A DNA stretch of 5,068 nt from Planctomycetaceae bacterium (GTDB lineage Bacteria; Planctomycetota; Planctomycetia; Pirellulales; Thermoguttaceae): positions 1-5,068 of the forward strand of contig JAIRTV010000373.1 in the NCBI GenBank assembly GCA_031254675.1, read 5' to 3'. The position numbers were made by a program, and so were the translations under genes. This document shows positions 1 through 5,067 of the stretch, piece by piece (position 1 is the first letter of the stretch; every line of letters starts with the position of its first letter). A model generated the notes under the pieces. The model was not told the DNA's origin and searched no databases. It saw only the letters and a list, made by a program, of their open reading frames with translations.

Positions 1-177
1 AAAACAAGTATGAGTGAATGGGCGTCCGTGAAACTGACAACGATTGGTGAGAGTTGCCGTGCGATGCTTCGGGAATCGATTCGCACGATGATTGACTGGG
101 TTCTTGACCGAATCGAAACTTATGGCGGCAGTCGGCGTGATCGTGCTCATGTGTATGCCCGCTTGCGATTGATATGA
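1..177 (+). CDS. 3' end of an unrecognised protein, cut by the left edge
   Basis: The first + frame is open from the window edge to a TGA at 175-177; the other two + frames hit stops within the first 15 bases. The visible 58 residues include the stretches MSEWASVKLTTIGESC and MIDWVLDRIETYGGSRRD and end RAHVYARLRLI. The tail is amphipathic and arginine-rich, with no membrane segment. G and C are more common here, especially at third positions, than in the AT-rich spacer that follows, which supports coding. An ATG at position 10 could start a 55-residue protein, but no upstream sequence is available to judge it, and a C-terminal fragment of a longer protein seems likelier. I do not recognise the family and assign no function. 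Confidence 0.45.
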   Translation, partial: KTSMSEWASVKLTTIGESCRAMLRESIRTMIDWVLDRIETYGGSRRDRAHVYARLRLI

Positions 178-513
178 TTTTGACCACCAACTTCAAACAC
201 ACCCTTGAACATACCTCAAACACCGCGTTTTTCAGGACTATTTGTGTTTTTGCAAAAGTTTAGTTTTACTTTATTTTGTGTTGATTTTATTTGAACACGG
301 AAAACACAGAATACACAGAAAGCACAGAAAAGTTTTATTATAAATTATTCGTTGACATATTTAATTTTTCAAAAAAAAACGTGAACAGTTACAAATAAAG
401 TAATTGGTTTCTTACAAACCATTTTGATTCTTATCAATTCAATTCACATTACTTATTTCCGGCGTAGGTTGCGTGTTACGCAATGTCCGACACGTTTCCG
501 AAGTTTGTGGTTT
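178..513. other. AT-rich spacer between the left-edge gene and the permease gene
   Basis: No credible gene is seen in these 336 bases, and base composition drops sharply in GC compared with 1-177. The spacer holds a 9-bp tandem repeat (296-331), a run of nine A (371-379), a repeated TCAAACAC (193-200 and 216-223), and a small perfect hairpin TTGCGT-GTT-ACGCAA (469-483). The hairpin lies 31 bases past the permease stop, so it could help end that transcript. No T-tract follows it on the minus strand, so it is not called a terminator. A perfect TTGACA at 352-357 has no matching -10 box. Confidence 0.6.
296..331. repeat. Four tandem 9-bp units, consensus CACAGAAAA
   Basis: Four adjacent 9-bp units read CACGGAAAA, CACAGAATA, CACAGAAAG and CACAGAAAA. 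CAC, GA and the following A are invariant. This CACRGAA pattern resembles short repeats often seen in spacers of environmental bacterial genomes, an impression from memory and not a database match. No hairpin and no clear coding role are visible. It may be a slippage-prone simple repeat or a decayed intergenic element. Confidence 0.7.
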
Positions 514-1533
514 TCAGATCATCTTCAACCCAAAAGCAATCCAAAACGGTAACGTCATAATCGAAACCAATGTATTACTCATAATTGTATCGAATGCGAT
601 TTCGGTATTGCCGTTGTAGTGTTTTGCCAACACAATCGGAAAAATCGCCGAACCCATTGCTCCGTGAATCACCAATACACGTTTGATTTCAACAGTGCAA
701 GGAAGAGAAACCGCCAACAGAAGAAAAATCACCGGCATAACAACCAAACGAATCAAACATGACCAAAATGAAATTTTCAATGTTGTTCGCCATCGGTTTT
801 TGATTTCTTTGTGTCGGATGAGCGCCGTCATGGTAAGACCAACTGTTAGCAAGGAAATCGGAATCGCCGCCTGACCAATCTGATGAATCGCCCACAACAA
901 AAAACCAAAACACGGAACAACATAATCATGAAACTCTTCAGGAACCCAAACACTGTGTCCCAAAAGATTCAACGGGATCGCCACCAATAAAGCAAGAATC
1001 GGACAATTAACAAGTTGCCGCCAGGAAGTTGAGTCGAGTTTGCCCAACATAGTAAAAATAACCAACGTCCAAATCGAAATTTCCGTCCCAAGATATTGCA
1101 GAAATAAAACGCCCATTGTTCGGTGATTGTCGGAGAACAAAACATCAACAAGCGGAATCGCAATATATCCATAATTCAAAACACCAACACAGGAAGCAAA
1201 TGTTCGTTTTTGTTGTTGTGTTGCCAATCCGGTCGCCCACACAGGAACACTTGCTACCGCCAACCCAACCAAAATCCCCAAACCCGTCAAAGAAAATCCC
1301 AACAACGGCGGTAACCAAAGATTTTGCGTGTCGGAAAAGGCGTTGGTATTGAGTATTCGGTCGATAATCAGACAAGGTATCAAAAGATCAATCGTTAATC
1401 GCAATAAGCCATGATCTGTTGTCGGCGGAATCCGACCGGTTCGCCGCAAAACAATCGCCAGAACAATAATACAAAGAACCGAAAGAATCGCAGCCAACGA
1501 AATTGAAAAAGTATGGAAAAATGTCTGTGGCAT
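514..1533 (-). CDS. AEC-family (auxin efflux carrier type) membrane permease
   Basis: This 339-residue integral membrane protein belongs to the AEC/Mem_trans family, secondary carriers that export or exchange small organic anions or similar solutes across the inner membrane. About ten hydrophobic segments are visible, near residues 11-30, 43-62, 74-99, 112-133, 140-162, 177-195, 204-238 (probably two), 252-276, 284-304 and 315-336. The family's mid-helix asparagine/proline motif is present as NYGYIAIPL (120-128). The pseudo-repeated second half has HGAMGSAIFPI (290-300), then SNTLVSIMTLPFW near the end. The frame stays open to 1677, but the ATG at 1533 is preferred: it gives the usual family length, and a good promoter at 1642-1615 lies between the two starts. 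No Shine-Dalgarno is evident. It is divergent from the decarboxylase-like gene. The substrate cannot be read from the sequence; malate or other carboxylates are typical but unproven. Confidence 0.9.
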   Translation of the reverse strand: MPQTFFHTFSISLAAILSVLCIIVLAIVLRRTGRIPPTTDHGLLRLTIDLLIPCLIIDRILNTNAFSDTQNLWLPPLLGFSLTGLGILVGLAVASVPVWATGLATQQQKRTFASCVGVLNYGYIAIPLVDVLFSDNHRTMGVLFLQYLGTEISIWTLVIFTMLGKLDSTSWRQLVNCPILALLVAIPLNLLGHSVWVPEEFHDYVVPCFGFLLWAIHQIGQAAIPISLLTVGLTMTALIRHKEIKNRWRTTLKISFWSCLIRLVVMPVIFLLLAVSLPCTVEIKRVLVIHGAMGSAIFPIVLAKHYNGNTEIAFDTIMSNTLVSIMTLPFWIAFGLKMI

Positions 1534-1614
1534 AGAGAACAATAATTTGAAGTGTCTTCGACCAGAACTAATAAAGAAAGTAAAAAGAAAATGGAAAAAT
1601 CCAACTGAAAATTT

Positions 1615-1642
1615 ATTATAACAAAAAAATAATTCGTGACAA
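1615..1642 (-). promoter_or_regulatory. Sigma-70-type promoter for the permease gene
   Basis: Read on the minus strand, a TTGTCA box (1642-1637) and a perfect TATAAT (1620-1615) are 16 bases apart. The spacer is AT-rich with a run of seven T. Transcription would start near 1608, leaving a leader of about 75 bases before the ATG at 1533. The longer in-frame start at 1677 lies upstream of this promoter and would be absent from the transcript. Confidence 0.65.
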
Positions 1643-1682
1643 CTACCCCACAACAAAGAATTTTGAGAGATGCCCAATTATT

Positions 1683-1712
1683 TTGAGGTAACTCTTTCGC
1701 AAACGATAAAAT
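1683..1712 (+). promoter_or_regulatory. Possible promoter for the decarboxylase-like gene
   Basis: TTGAGG (1683-1688) and TAAAAT (1707-1712) are separated by 18 bases; four and five of six positions match the sigma-70 consensus. Transcription would begin near 1718-1720, about 100 bases before the preferred ATG at 1822. The alternative upstream ATG at 1714 sits against the -10 box and would not be transcribed from here. In AT-rich sequence a match of this quality can occur by chance. Confidence 0.4.
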
Positions 1713-1821
1713 TATGGTACGTTGTTTAAGATTTGTGACGGTGTGTTGTTGTGGAGCATTTAATCAAAGAATCATTAAGGGAAACTTGAATCATTCCGAA
1801 ACACTTAACAATTTTTACACA

Positions 1822-2841
1822 ATGAATTCACGTGAACGTGTTTTAGCAGTATTACATCACGAAAAGCCGGATCGTATTCCGCGTAATTTTTGGGCGGAAT
1901 TACCGACTTGGAACAGGCTTTTCGAATATGTTGGACATCGCGACCGAAACCAAATACTCGACGACCTCGATATTGATATTCGAATTTTAGAAGCAGTAAC
2001 CCCTCCAGAAAAAAAACTCGAAAACGGATTATTCCGCAATTTTTGGGGCGAACAATATTTGTATCGAGAGACAGATTGGGGATTAATGCGTGAAGATACA
2101 GCAGGAGCTTTAGCGGAAGTTCAGGATTTTGAGGAGATTGTCAATTTCAACTGGTGTAGCCCAGACGATTTTGATTATTCGGGTCTCAACAAACAATGTC
2201 AACTTTGGAATGATCGGGCGTTGCTGTACGGTTTCGCCGACATTTGGCAACGTCCTGCGTTGGTGCGTGGTTTGCAAAATATGTTCGTGGATATGTACGA
2301 ACGCCCCGAATGGTCTCATTTTTTATCACGCAAATTCACAGACTTTTACAAAGAAGATTACACCCGCGCAATGGAAATAACCAATGGACGGATTGATTTA
2401 TTCCTTTTAATCAGTGATTTAGGCAGCCAAAAAGGTCCGTTGATTTCAAAGAAAATGTTTCAGAATTTTGTTGCGCCGTATATTCGGGAAATGTGTGAAC
2501 ATATTCATTCGCTTGGCGCCAAAGTGTTGTACCATAGTTGCGGTAATATTAAACCGTTTATTGCCGATTTAATTGAATGCGGCATTGATATTCTCGATCC
2601 GCTTCAACCGGTTCCCGGGATGGAACCGGAAGGACTCAAAACAGAATTCGGAAATCGGCTTTGTTTTCACGGTGGAATCGACATGCAACATCTCCTTCCG
2701 CAAGGAACAACAGAAGAAGTTCGCAACGGCGTAAAAACATATTGCGAAATTCTCGGCAACGGCGGCGGTTATATTTTGGCACCGGCACATCTTTTTCAAC
2801 CGGATGTACCACCCGAAAATATCCTTTGCGTGTACGAATAA
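1822..2841 (+). CDS. Uroporphyrinogen decarboxylase-like (COG0407/MtaA-type) protein
   Basis: This 339-residue soluble TIM-barrel protein belongs to the uroporphyrinogen decarboxylase superfamily, which includes true HemE enzymes and cobalamin-dependent methyltransferases such as MtaA. Family landmarks in order are MNSRERVLAVLHHEKPDRIP at the N-terminus (1-20), SDLGSQKGPLIS (198-209), HSCGNIKPFI (238-247), DILDPLQPV (256-264), FHGGIDMQHLLP (282-293), GGGYILAPAH (314-323) and the C-terminal VPPENIL (329-335). It looks like the degradative or methyl-transfer branch rather than haem-making HemE. H238 and C240 match the first two zinc ligands of the HxCx(n)C methyltransferases. The usual third cysteine near the GGG stretch is absent, so neither methyl transfer nor decarboxylation can be assigned. 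The frame extends upstream to 1714, but homology begins at the ATG at 1822; the extra 36 residues are cysteine-rich and unlike the family. No Shine-Dalgarno is obvious. No corrinoid protein or haem gene lies nearby. Confidence 0.88.
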   Translation: MNSRERVLAVLHHEKPDRIPRNFWAELPTWNRLFEYVGHRDRNQILDDLDIDIRILEAVTPPEKKLENGLFRNFWGEQYLYRETDWGLMREDTAGALAEVQDFEEIVNFNWCSPDDFDYSGLNKQCQLWNDRALLYGFADIWQRPALVRGLQNMFVDMYERPEWSHFLSRKFTDFYKEDYTRAMEITNGRIDLFLLISDLGSQKGPLISKKMFQNFVAPYIREMCEHIHSLGAKVLYHSCGNIKPFIADLIECGIDILDPLQPVPGMEPEGLKTEFGNRLCFHGGIDMQHLLPQGTTEEVRNGVKTYCEILGNGGGYILAPAHLFQPDVPPENILCVYE

Positions 2842-2932
2842 GTGTGCAAATTTTCCCGATATTGTCGCAATGGATTCGTGGAATTTTTATTTGAACCGTC
2901 CAGAAGATCAATCATCAAAAAAGTAGGTAATA

Positions 2933-2963
2933 TTTCGACGATTTATTCAAAATCTTTCGACGA
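2933..2963. repeat. Direct repeat TTTCGACGA, 22 bases apart
   Basis: Two identical 9-mers (2933-2941 and 2955-2963) are offset by 22 bases, close to two turns of the helix. They lie about 75-100 bases upstream of the predicted transcription start of the metallophosphoesterase, on one face of the DNA. They could be activator or other regulator half-sites, but chance is a fair alternative. The rest of the 2842-3101 spacer shows no gene I would defend and no clear terminator for the preceding gene. Confidence 0.3.
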
Positions 2964-3019
2964 ACCTGTTTTCAAATCCTTTTCCAATTGCTATGATTTA
3001 GAGAATAATTTTCATTTTG

Positions 3020-3028
3020 TGGTATAAT
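3020..3028 (+). promoter_or_regulatory. Extended -10 promoter for the metallophosphoesterase gene
   Basis: TGG followed directly by a perfect TATAAT (3023-3028) makes an extended -10 element, TGnTATAAT. The -35 region is poor (only TTTAGA/TTAGAG-like sequence 19-20 bases upstream), as is common for extended -10 promoters. Transcription would begin near 3035, giving a leader of about 67 bases before the TTG start at 3102. Confidence 0.6.
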
Positions 3029-3090
3029 GTTTGAGTCTATTCGAGCAGTTTAATTGATCATTCTTTCCATCAACAGTTTTTCCAATAAGC

Positions 3091-3095
3091 GGAGA
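3091..3095 (+). promoter_or_regulatory. Ribosome binding site that fixes the TTG start at 3102
   Basis: GGAGA lies six bases upstream of the TTG at 3102-3104, an ideal Shine-Dalgarno spacing. An earlier in-frame TTG at 3054 has no such site and would add 16 residues not expected in the family. This is the only clear Shine-Dalgarno before a gene in the window. Confidence 0.75.
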
Positions 3096-3101
3096 ATTCC
3101 T

Positions 3102-3848
3102 TTGAAACGAGCAATCATCAGCGACATTCACAGTAATCTTGAAGCCTTTCAAGCAGTGTTGGAGCACATTGCTTCACAAAATATCACGGAGATTTATTGT
3201 CTTGGTGATTTGGTGGGCTACGGACCAAACCCGATCGAATGTATTAATTTGATGCGGGAAAAAGGGCATTTTTGTCTTCTCGGTAATCATGATCAGGCAT
3301 CGCTTTTCGATCCCGAAGGCTTCAACAATAGTGCCGAACGCGCCATTTTCTGGACTCGTGATCAATTGGAAAATATTCGTATTCCGGGAGCCAATGAGCG
3401 TTGGGATTTTCTCAATGAGTTGCCTCGCATCCATCGCGAAGACGATATTCTGTATGTTCACGGTTCGCCGCGTAATCCGCTCAATGAATATGTTTTCCAG
3501 GACGACATTTACAACGAACGCAAAATGGAACGCCTTTTCGCGGTTATTCCCAAATATTCTTTTCAAGGTCATACACATGTTCCGGGAATTTTTACAGAAG
3601 ATCGCGAATTTTTTACGCCGGATGATATTGGCGGAAAATACACATTGGGCAATAAGAAACTAATGATCAATGTCGGTTCCGTTGGTCAACCCCGTGATCG
3701 TGACCCAAGAGCCTGCTATGTTGTTTTGGAAGACTTAACCGTAACATTTCATCGTATCGACTATCCCTTTGAGAAAACAATCGAAAAAATCTTACAAATC
3801 AAAGACCTTGATAATTATTTGGGGCATCGACTTCGGGATGGAAAATAG
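3102..3848 (+). CDS. Calcineurin-like metallophosphoesterase (YfcE/MJ0936-type)
   Basis: This 248-residue cytoplasmic protein belongs to the metallophosphoesterase superfamily, two-metal enzymes that hydrolyse phosphomono- or diesters. All signature blocks are present: D-x-H in SDIHSN (D8, H10), GD in CLGDLVGYGPNP (D36), GNHD (N62, H63, D64), the single His block VHGSP (H120) and GHTH (H157, H159). The two-metal site therefore looks intact. INVGSVGQPRD follows and supports the Metallophos_2 subgroup. Length is normal for single-domain members; there is no signal peptide. Translation is taken from a TTG with a good Shine-Dalgarno, which places the first beta strand (KRAIISDIH) at the N-terminus as usual. 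It appears monocistronic, with its own extended -10 promoter, and converges on the LUD gene with 53 bases between stops. The substrate is unknown; cyclic nucleotides, nucleotides or phosphoproteins are possibilities within this superfamily. Confidence 0.93.
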   Translation: MKRAIISDIHSNLEAFQAVLEHIASQNITEIYCLGDLVGYGPNPIECINLMREKGHFCLLGNHDQASLFDPEGFNNSAERAIFWTRDQLENIRIPGANERWDFLNELPRIHREDDILYVHGSPRNPLNEYVFQDDIYNERKMERLFAVIPKYSFQGHTHVPGIFTEDREFFTPDDIGGKYTLGNKKLMINVGSVGQPRDRDPRACYVVLEDLTVTFHRIDYPFEKTIEKILQIKDLDNYLGHRLRDGK

Positions 3849-3901
3849 ACAGTTTGAAATTGGAGTCTGTTAAAACCTGCAACTTCTTCGTTACAATTGA
3901 T

Positions 3902-4624
3902 TCATGGCAGGAGAAAGACAATCAATCGTTTGGGACCATGAACGCCAAGAATTAATATTTTTTCAATATCGGCAGTTCGGCTGGGTCCGGTAACAATGAC
4001 AAATTCACCATTGGTTGCGGTTTCGAGTTTGGGTTTCATTTCTGCCCAAACAGCTGGTAAATTTTCTCGAAGCATTGATTTTTCCGCGACAACAATCAGA
4101 ATTGGCATTAAATAAGTTGTCAATCGATCAAACGCTGTTGGTGCGGTGAAAAGACAGCTTCCTGTATCGGCAAGCAAATATTCCGGTGAAACAAGACCAA
4201 CATCGAGTTTTGCCAACTCTTCGGGAACAACATCCGCAGGATTTGCCGACGCGAAAACAAAATTCCTCTTTTGCGAAGTATCTGTTTGCGGCGAATCCGG
4301 TTGTGATACATTTTGCGATACATTGAATGTTCTCAATTGTTCTGCGGTTTTGCGACTTAACGGACGGTCAAGTACGGCGAGTTGCTGAGCGTTGATTGTG
4401 TTTAGTAGTTCATTGATTTGTTGAACTGCATGAGCAAAGTCGTTGCACAAAGTAAATTCGCCTTGAACAGTTTCGAGATTGTTTTGAAATTGTTTGGTCA
4501 TTTCGGTTGGCGAATATTCATGAATATCCCAGACGTGGGGTATTGTTGGCATTGGGAGGGGCGATTGTTTCCGATCTTCGAGAGCGGTACGGATTCGAGA
4601 GAGCATGGATTTTGGGTTTGCCAT
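3902..4624 (-). CDS. LUD-domain protein of the LutC/YkgG family
   Basis: This 240-residue cytoplasmic protein carries the LUD (DUF162) domain. In other bacteria LutC acts with iron-sulfur proteins LutA and LutB to oxidise L-lactate to pyruvate. Diagnostic features are the N-terminal MLSRIRTAL helix (7-15), DVGLVSPEYLLADTGS (141-156, with ADTGS in place of the usual AETGS), the hydrophobic PILIVVAEKSML strand (174-185) and the closing TGPSRTADIEKILILGVHGP (212-231). Length is typical. A Ser/Gln/Asp-rich, probably disordered insert near 101-119 (NVSQNVSQPDSPQTDTSQK) looks lineage-specific. The ATG at 4624 opens directly into the family's N-terminal helix; no Shine-Dalgarno is evident. No lutA or lutB is in the window: upstream lies repeat DNA and downstream a convergent gene. 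If LutAB exist they are encoded elsewhere, so a lactate role is inferred from the family and not shown by context. Confidence 0.9.
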   Translation of the reverse strand: MANPKSMLSRIRTALEDRKQSPLPMPTIPHVWDIHEYSPTEMTKQFQNNLETVQGEFTLCNDFAHAVQQINELLNTINAQQLAVLDRPLSRKTAEQLRTFNVSQNVSQPDSPQTDTSQKRNFVFASANPADVVPEELAKLDVGLVSPEYLLADTGSCLFTAPTAFDRLTTYLMPILIVVAEKSMLRENLPAVWAEMKPKLETATNGEFVIVTGPSRTADIEKILILGVHGPKRLIVFLLP

Positions 4625-4673
4625 AATTGTCTATTTGTGGTGAAGAAAAAACGCGAAGAATATGATTGTTTAA

Positions 4674-4701
4674 AGTATATCACCAATTGTTTTTGAAGCA
4701 A
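4674..4701 (-). promoter_or_regulatory. Weak candidate promoter for the LUD gene inside the palindromic element
   Basis: On the minus strand TTGCTT (4701-4696) and TATACT (4679-4674) are 16 bases apart, giving a leader of about 43 bases to the ATG at 4624. The -10 box is good (five of six) but the -35 is poor. The -35 and spacer fall in the left end of the long palindrome at 4682-4831, so if real, the repeat element supplies part of this promoter. Confidence 0.3.
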
Positions 4702-4831
4702 CAGTTGATAGTGGAGAGTTGATAGTTGATAGTGGAGAGTGTCGCATGCGGAATTTTACTACAAGGCAATAATTCCGCATGCGAACTATTAACTATTCAC
4801 TATCAACTATTCACTACAAAAAGCAATTGGT
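4682..4831. repeat. Long imperfect palindrome, MITE-like intergenic element
   Basis: The two halves are reverse complements of each other with scattered mismatches and small indels. The outer ends are ACCAATTG plus TTTTTG on the left (4682-4695) and the matching complement on the right (4817-4831), differing by one inserted base. Inside are arms built from GATAGT/GAGAGT-type words: left, GTTGATAGTGGAGAGT occurs twice (4704-4719 and 4725-4740, 21 bases apart); right, AACTATTCACT occurs twice (4791-4801 and 4805-4815, 14 apart). The centre is a perfect 14-bp stem (4742-4755 with 4771-4784). No transposase frame fits inside, and no target-site duplication flanks the ends. It fits a non-autonomous miniature element or a structured repeat, but could also be an attachment or regulatory structure. 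Confidence 0.7.
4742..4784. repeat. Central 14-bp perfect stem of the palindrome
   Basis: TCGCATGCGGAATT (4742-4755) is exactly complementary to AATTCCGCATGCGA (4771-4784) around a 15-base loop (4756-4770). Each arm also contains the self-complementary CGCATGCG. As RNA this would be a very stable hairpin in either orientation. Without a T-tract directly after the stem it is not a classical intrinsic terminator, though it could still slow or insulate transcription toward the LUD gene. Confidence 0.85.
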
Positions 4832-5024
4832 AAGTACCGAAAAGCGGAAATTGGAGAACTCCATTCGCCAATTGGAGAACTCCATTCGCCAATTGGAGAA
4901 CTCCATTCGCCGATGGGAGAACTCCATGTACCAATTGGAGAATTCCATTCGCCAATTGGAGAACTCCATTCGCCGATTGGAGAACTCCATTCGCCGAAAC
5001 ATCACATCGGCGATAGCCGATTAG
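4779..5024 (+). CDS. Doubtful 81-residue frame with a coiled-coil heptad repeat
   Basis: The ATG at 4779 lies inside the palindrome, and the frame runs through the 21-bp array to a TAG at 5022-5024. The first part (NYSLSTIHY) is just the translated palindrome arm. Residues 25-73 are seven heptads of the form LENSIRQ, with Ile and Leu spaced three and four apart as in a parallel leucine zipper. No Shine-Dalgarno is seen. The repeat unit has no stop in any of its six frames, so openness is not evidence of coding. Most changes between units alter the amino acid (Q/R, L to W, I to M, R to Y), arguing against selection on the peptide, although the core changes stay hydrophobic. Most likely a non-coding by-product of the repeat. 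Confidence 0.15.
   Translation: MRTINYSLSTIHYKKQLVSTEKRKLENSIRQLENSIRQLENSIRRWENSMYQLENSIRQLENSIRRLENSIRRNITSAIAD
4851..4997. repeat. Seven head-to-tail copies of a 21-bp near-palindromic unit
   Basis: Units begin at 4851, 4872, 4893, 4914, 4935, 4956 and 4977 with no spacer. Each unit has arms TTGGAGAA and TTCGCCAA that pair except for one A/G position, around a CTCCA centre. An alternative inner palindrome GGAG-AA-CTCC is also present, and unit boundaries often create CCAATTGG. Units 1 and 2 are identical, as are 3, 6 and 7 (ending CGA instead of CAA). Unit 4 is the most diverged (TGGG start, ATGTAC in place of ATTCGC), and unit 5 has one change (AATTCC). The absence of unique spacers rules out CRISPR. 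Possible roles are an iteron or operator-like protein-binding array, a structured RNA, or an inert satellite-like minisatellite. Confidence 0.92.
5006..5021. other. Small hairpin just after the 21-bp array
   Basis: ATCGGC (5006-5011) pairs perfectly with GCCGAT (5016-5021) around GATA. A run of five T follows at 5031-5035, nine bases after the stem, too far for a standard intrinsic terminator. It could be a weak terminator for anything transcribed through the array. Confidence 0.35.
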
Positions 5025-5039
5025 CCCCTGTTTTTCGGA

Positions 5040-5067
5040 TGGCAATTTGTGTTGCCAAACGGTTTGG
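5040..5067. other. Two overlapping hairpins at the right edge
   Basis: TGGCAA (5040-5045) pairs with TTGCCA (5052-5057), and CCAAAC (5055-5060) pairs with GTTTGG (5062-5067). They share 5055-5057, so they are mutually exclusive folds. The window ends one base later, so it is unknown whether they belong to the repeat cluster or to the next gene's leader. Confidence 0.35.

Noticed and set aside
352..357. Promoter based on a perfect TTGACA
   Set aside because: No acceptable -10 box lies 15-19 bases downstream (the region is a run of A), and no + strand gene follows.
469..483. Intrinsic terminator of the permease gene
   Set aside because: The hairpin is perfect but short, and no U-tract follows it on the minus strand.
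2842..3027. Small gene directly after the decarboxylase-like gene
   Set aside because: It is only the in-frame continuation past the TAA, starting at a GTG with no ribosome site, and the peptide has no recognisable features.
3174..3578. 134-codon minus-strand frame within the metallophosphoesterase
   Set aside because: It lies entirely antisense to a gene whose catalytic motifs are all intact, and its translation shows no family features.
3849..3901. Shared bidirectional terminator between the convergent genes
   Set aside because: Only 4-bp complementary pieces (AGAC/GTCT, ACAG/CTGT) are present and no T-tract follows on either strand.
4675..4836. Target-site duplication around the palindrome
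   Set aside because: AAGTA occurs on both sides, but on the left four bases separate it from the inverted-repeat end, so it does not flank the element properly.
4851..4997. CRISPR array
   Set aside because: The units are directly adjacent with no unique spacers, and no cas gene is present.
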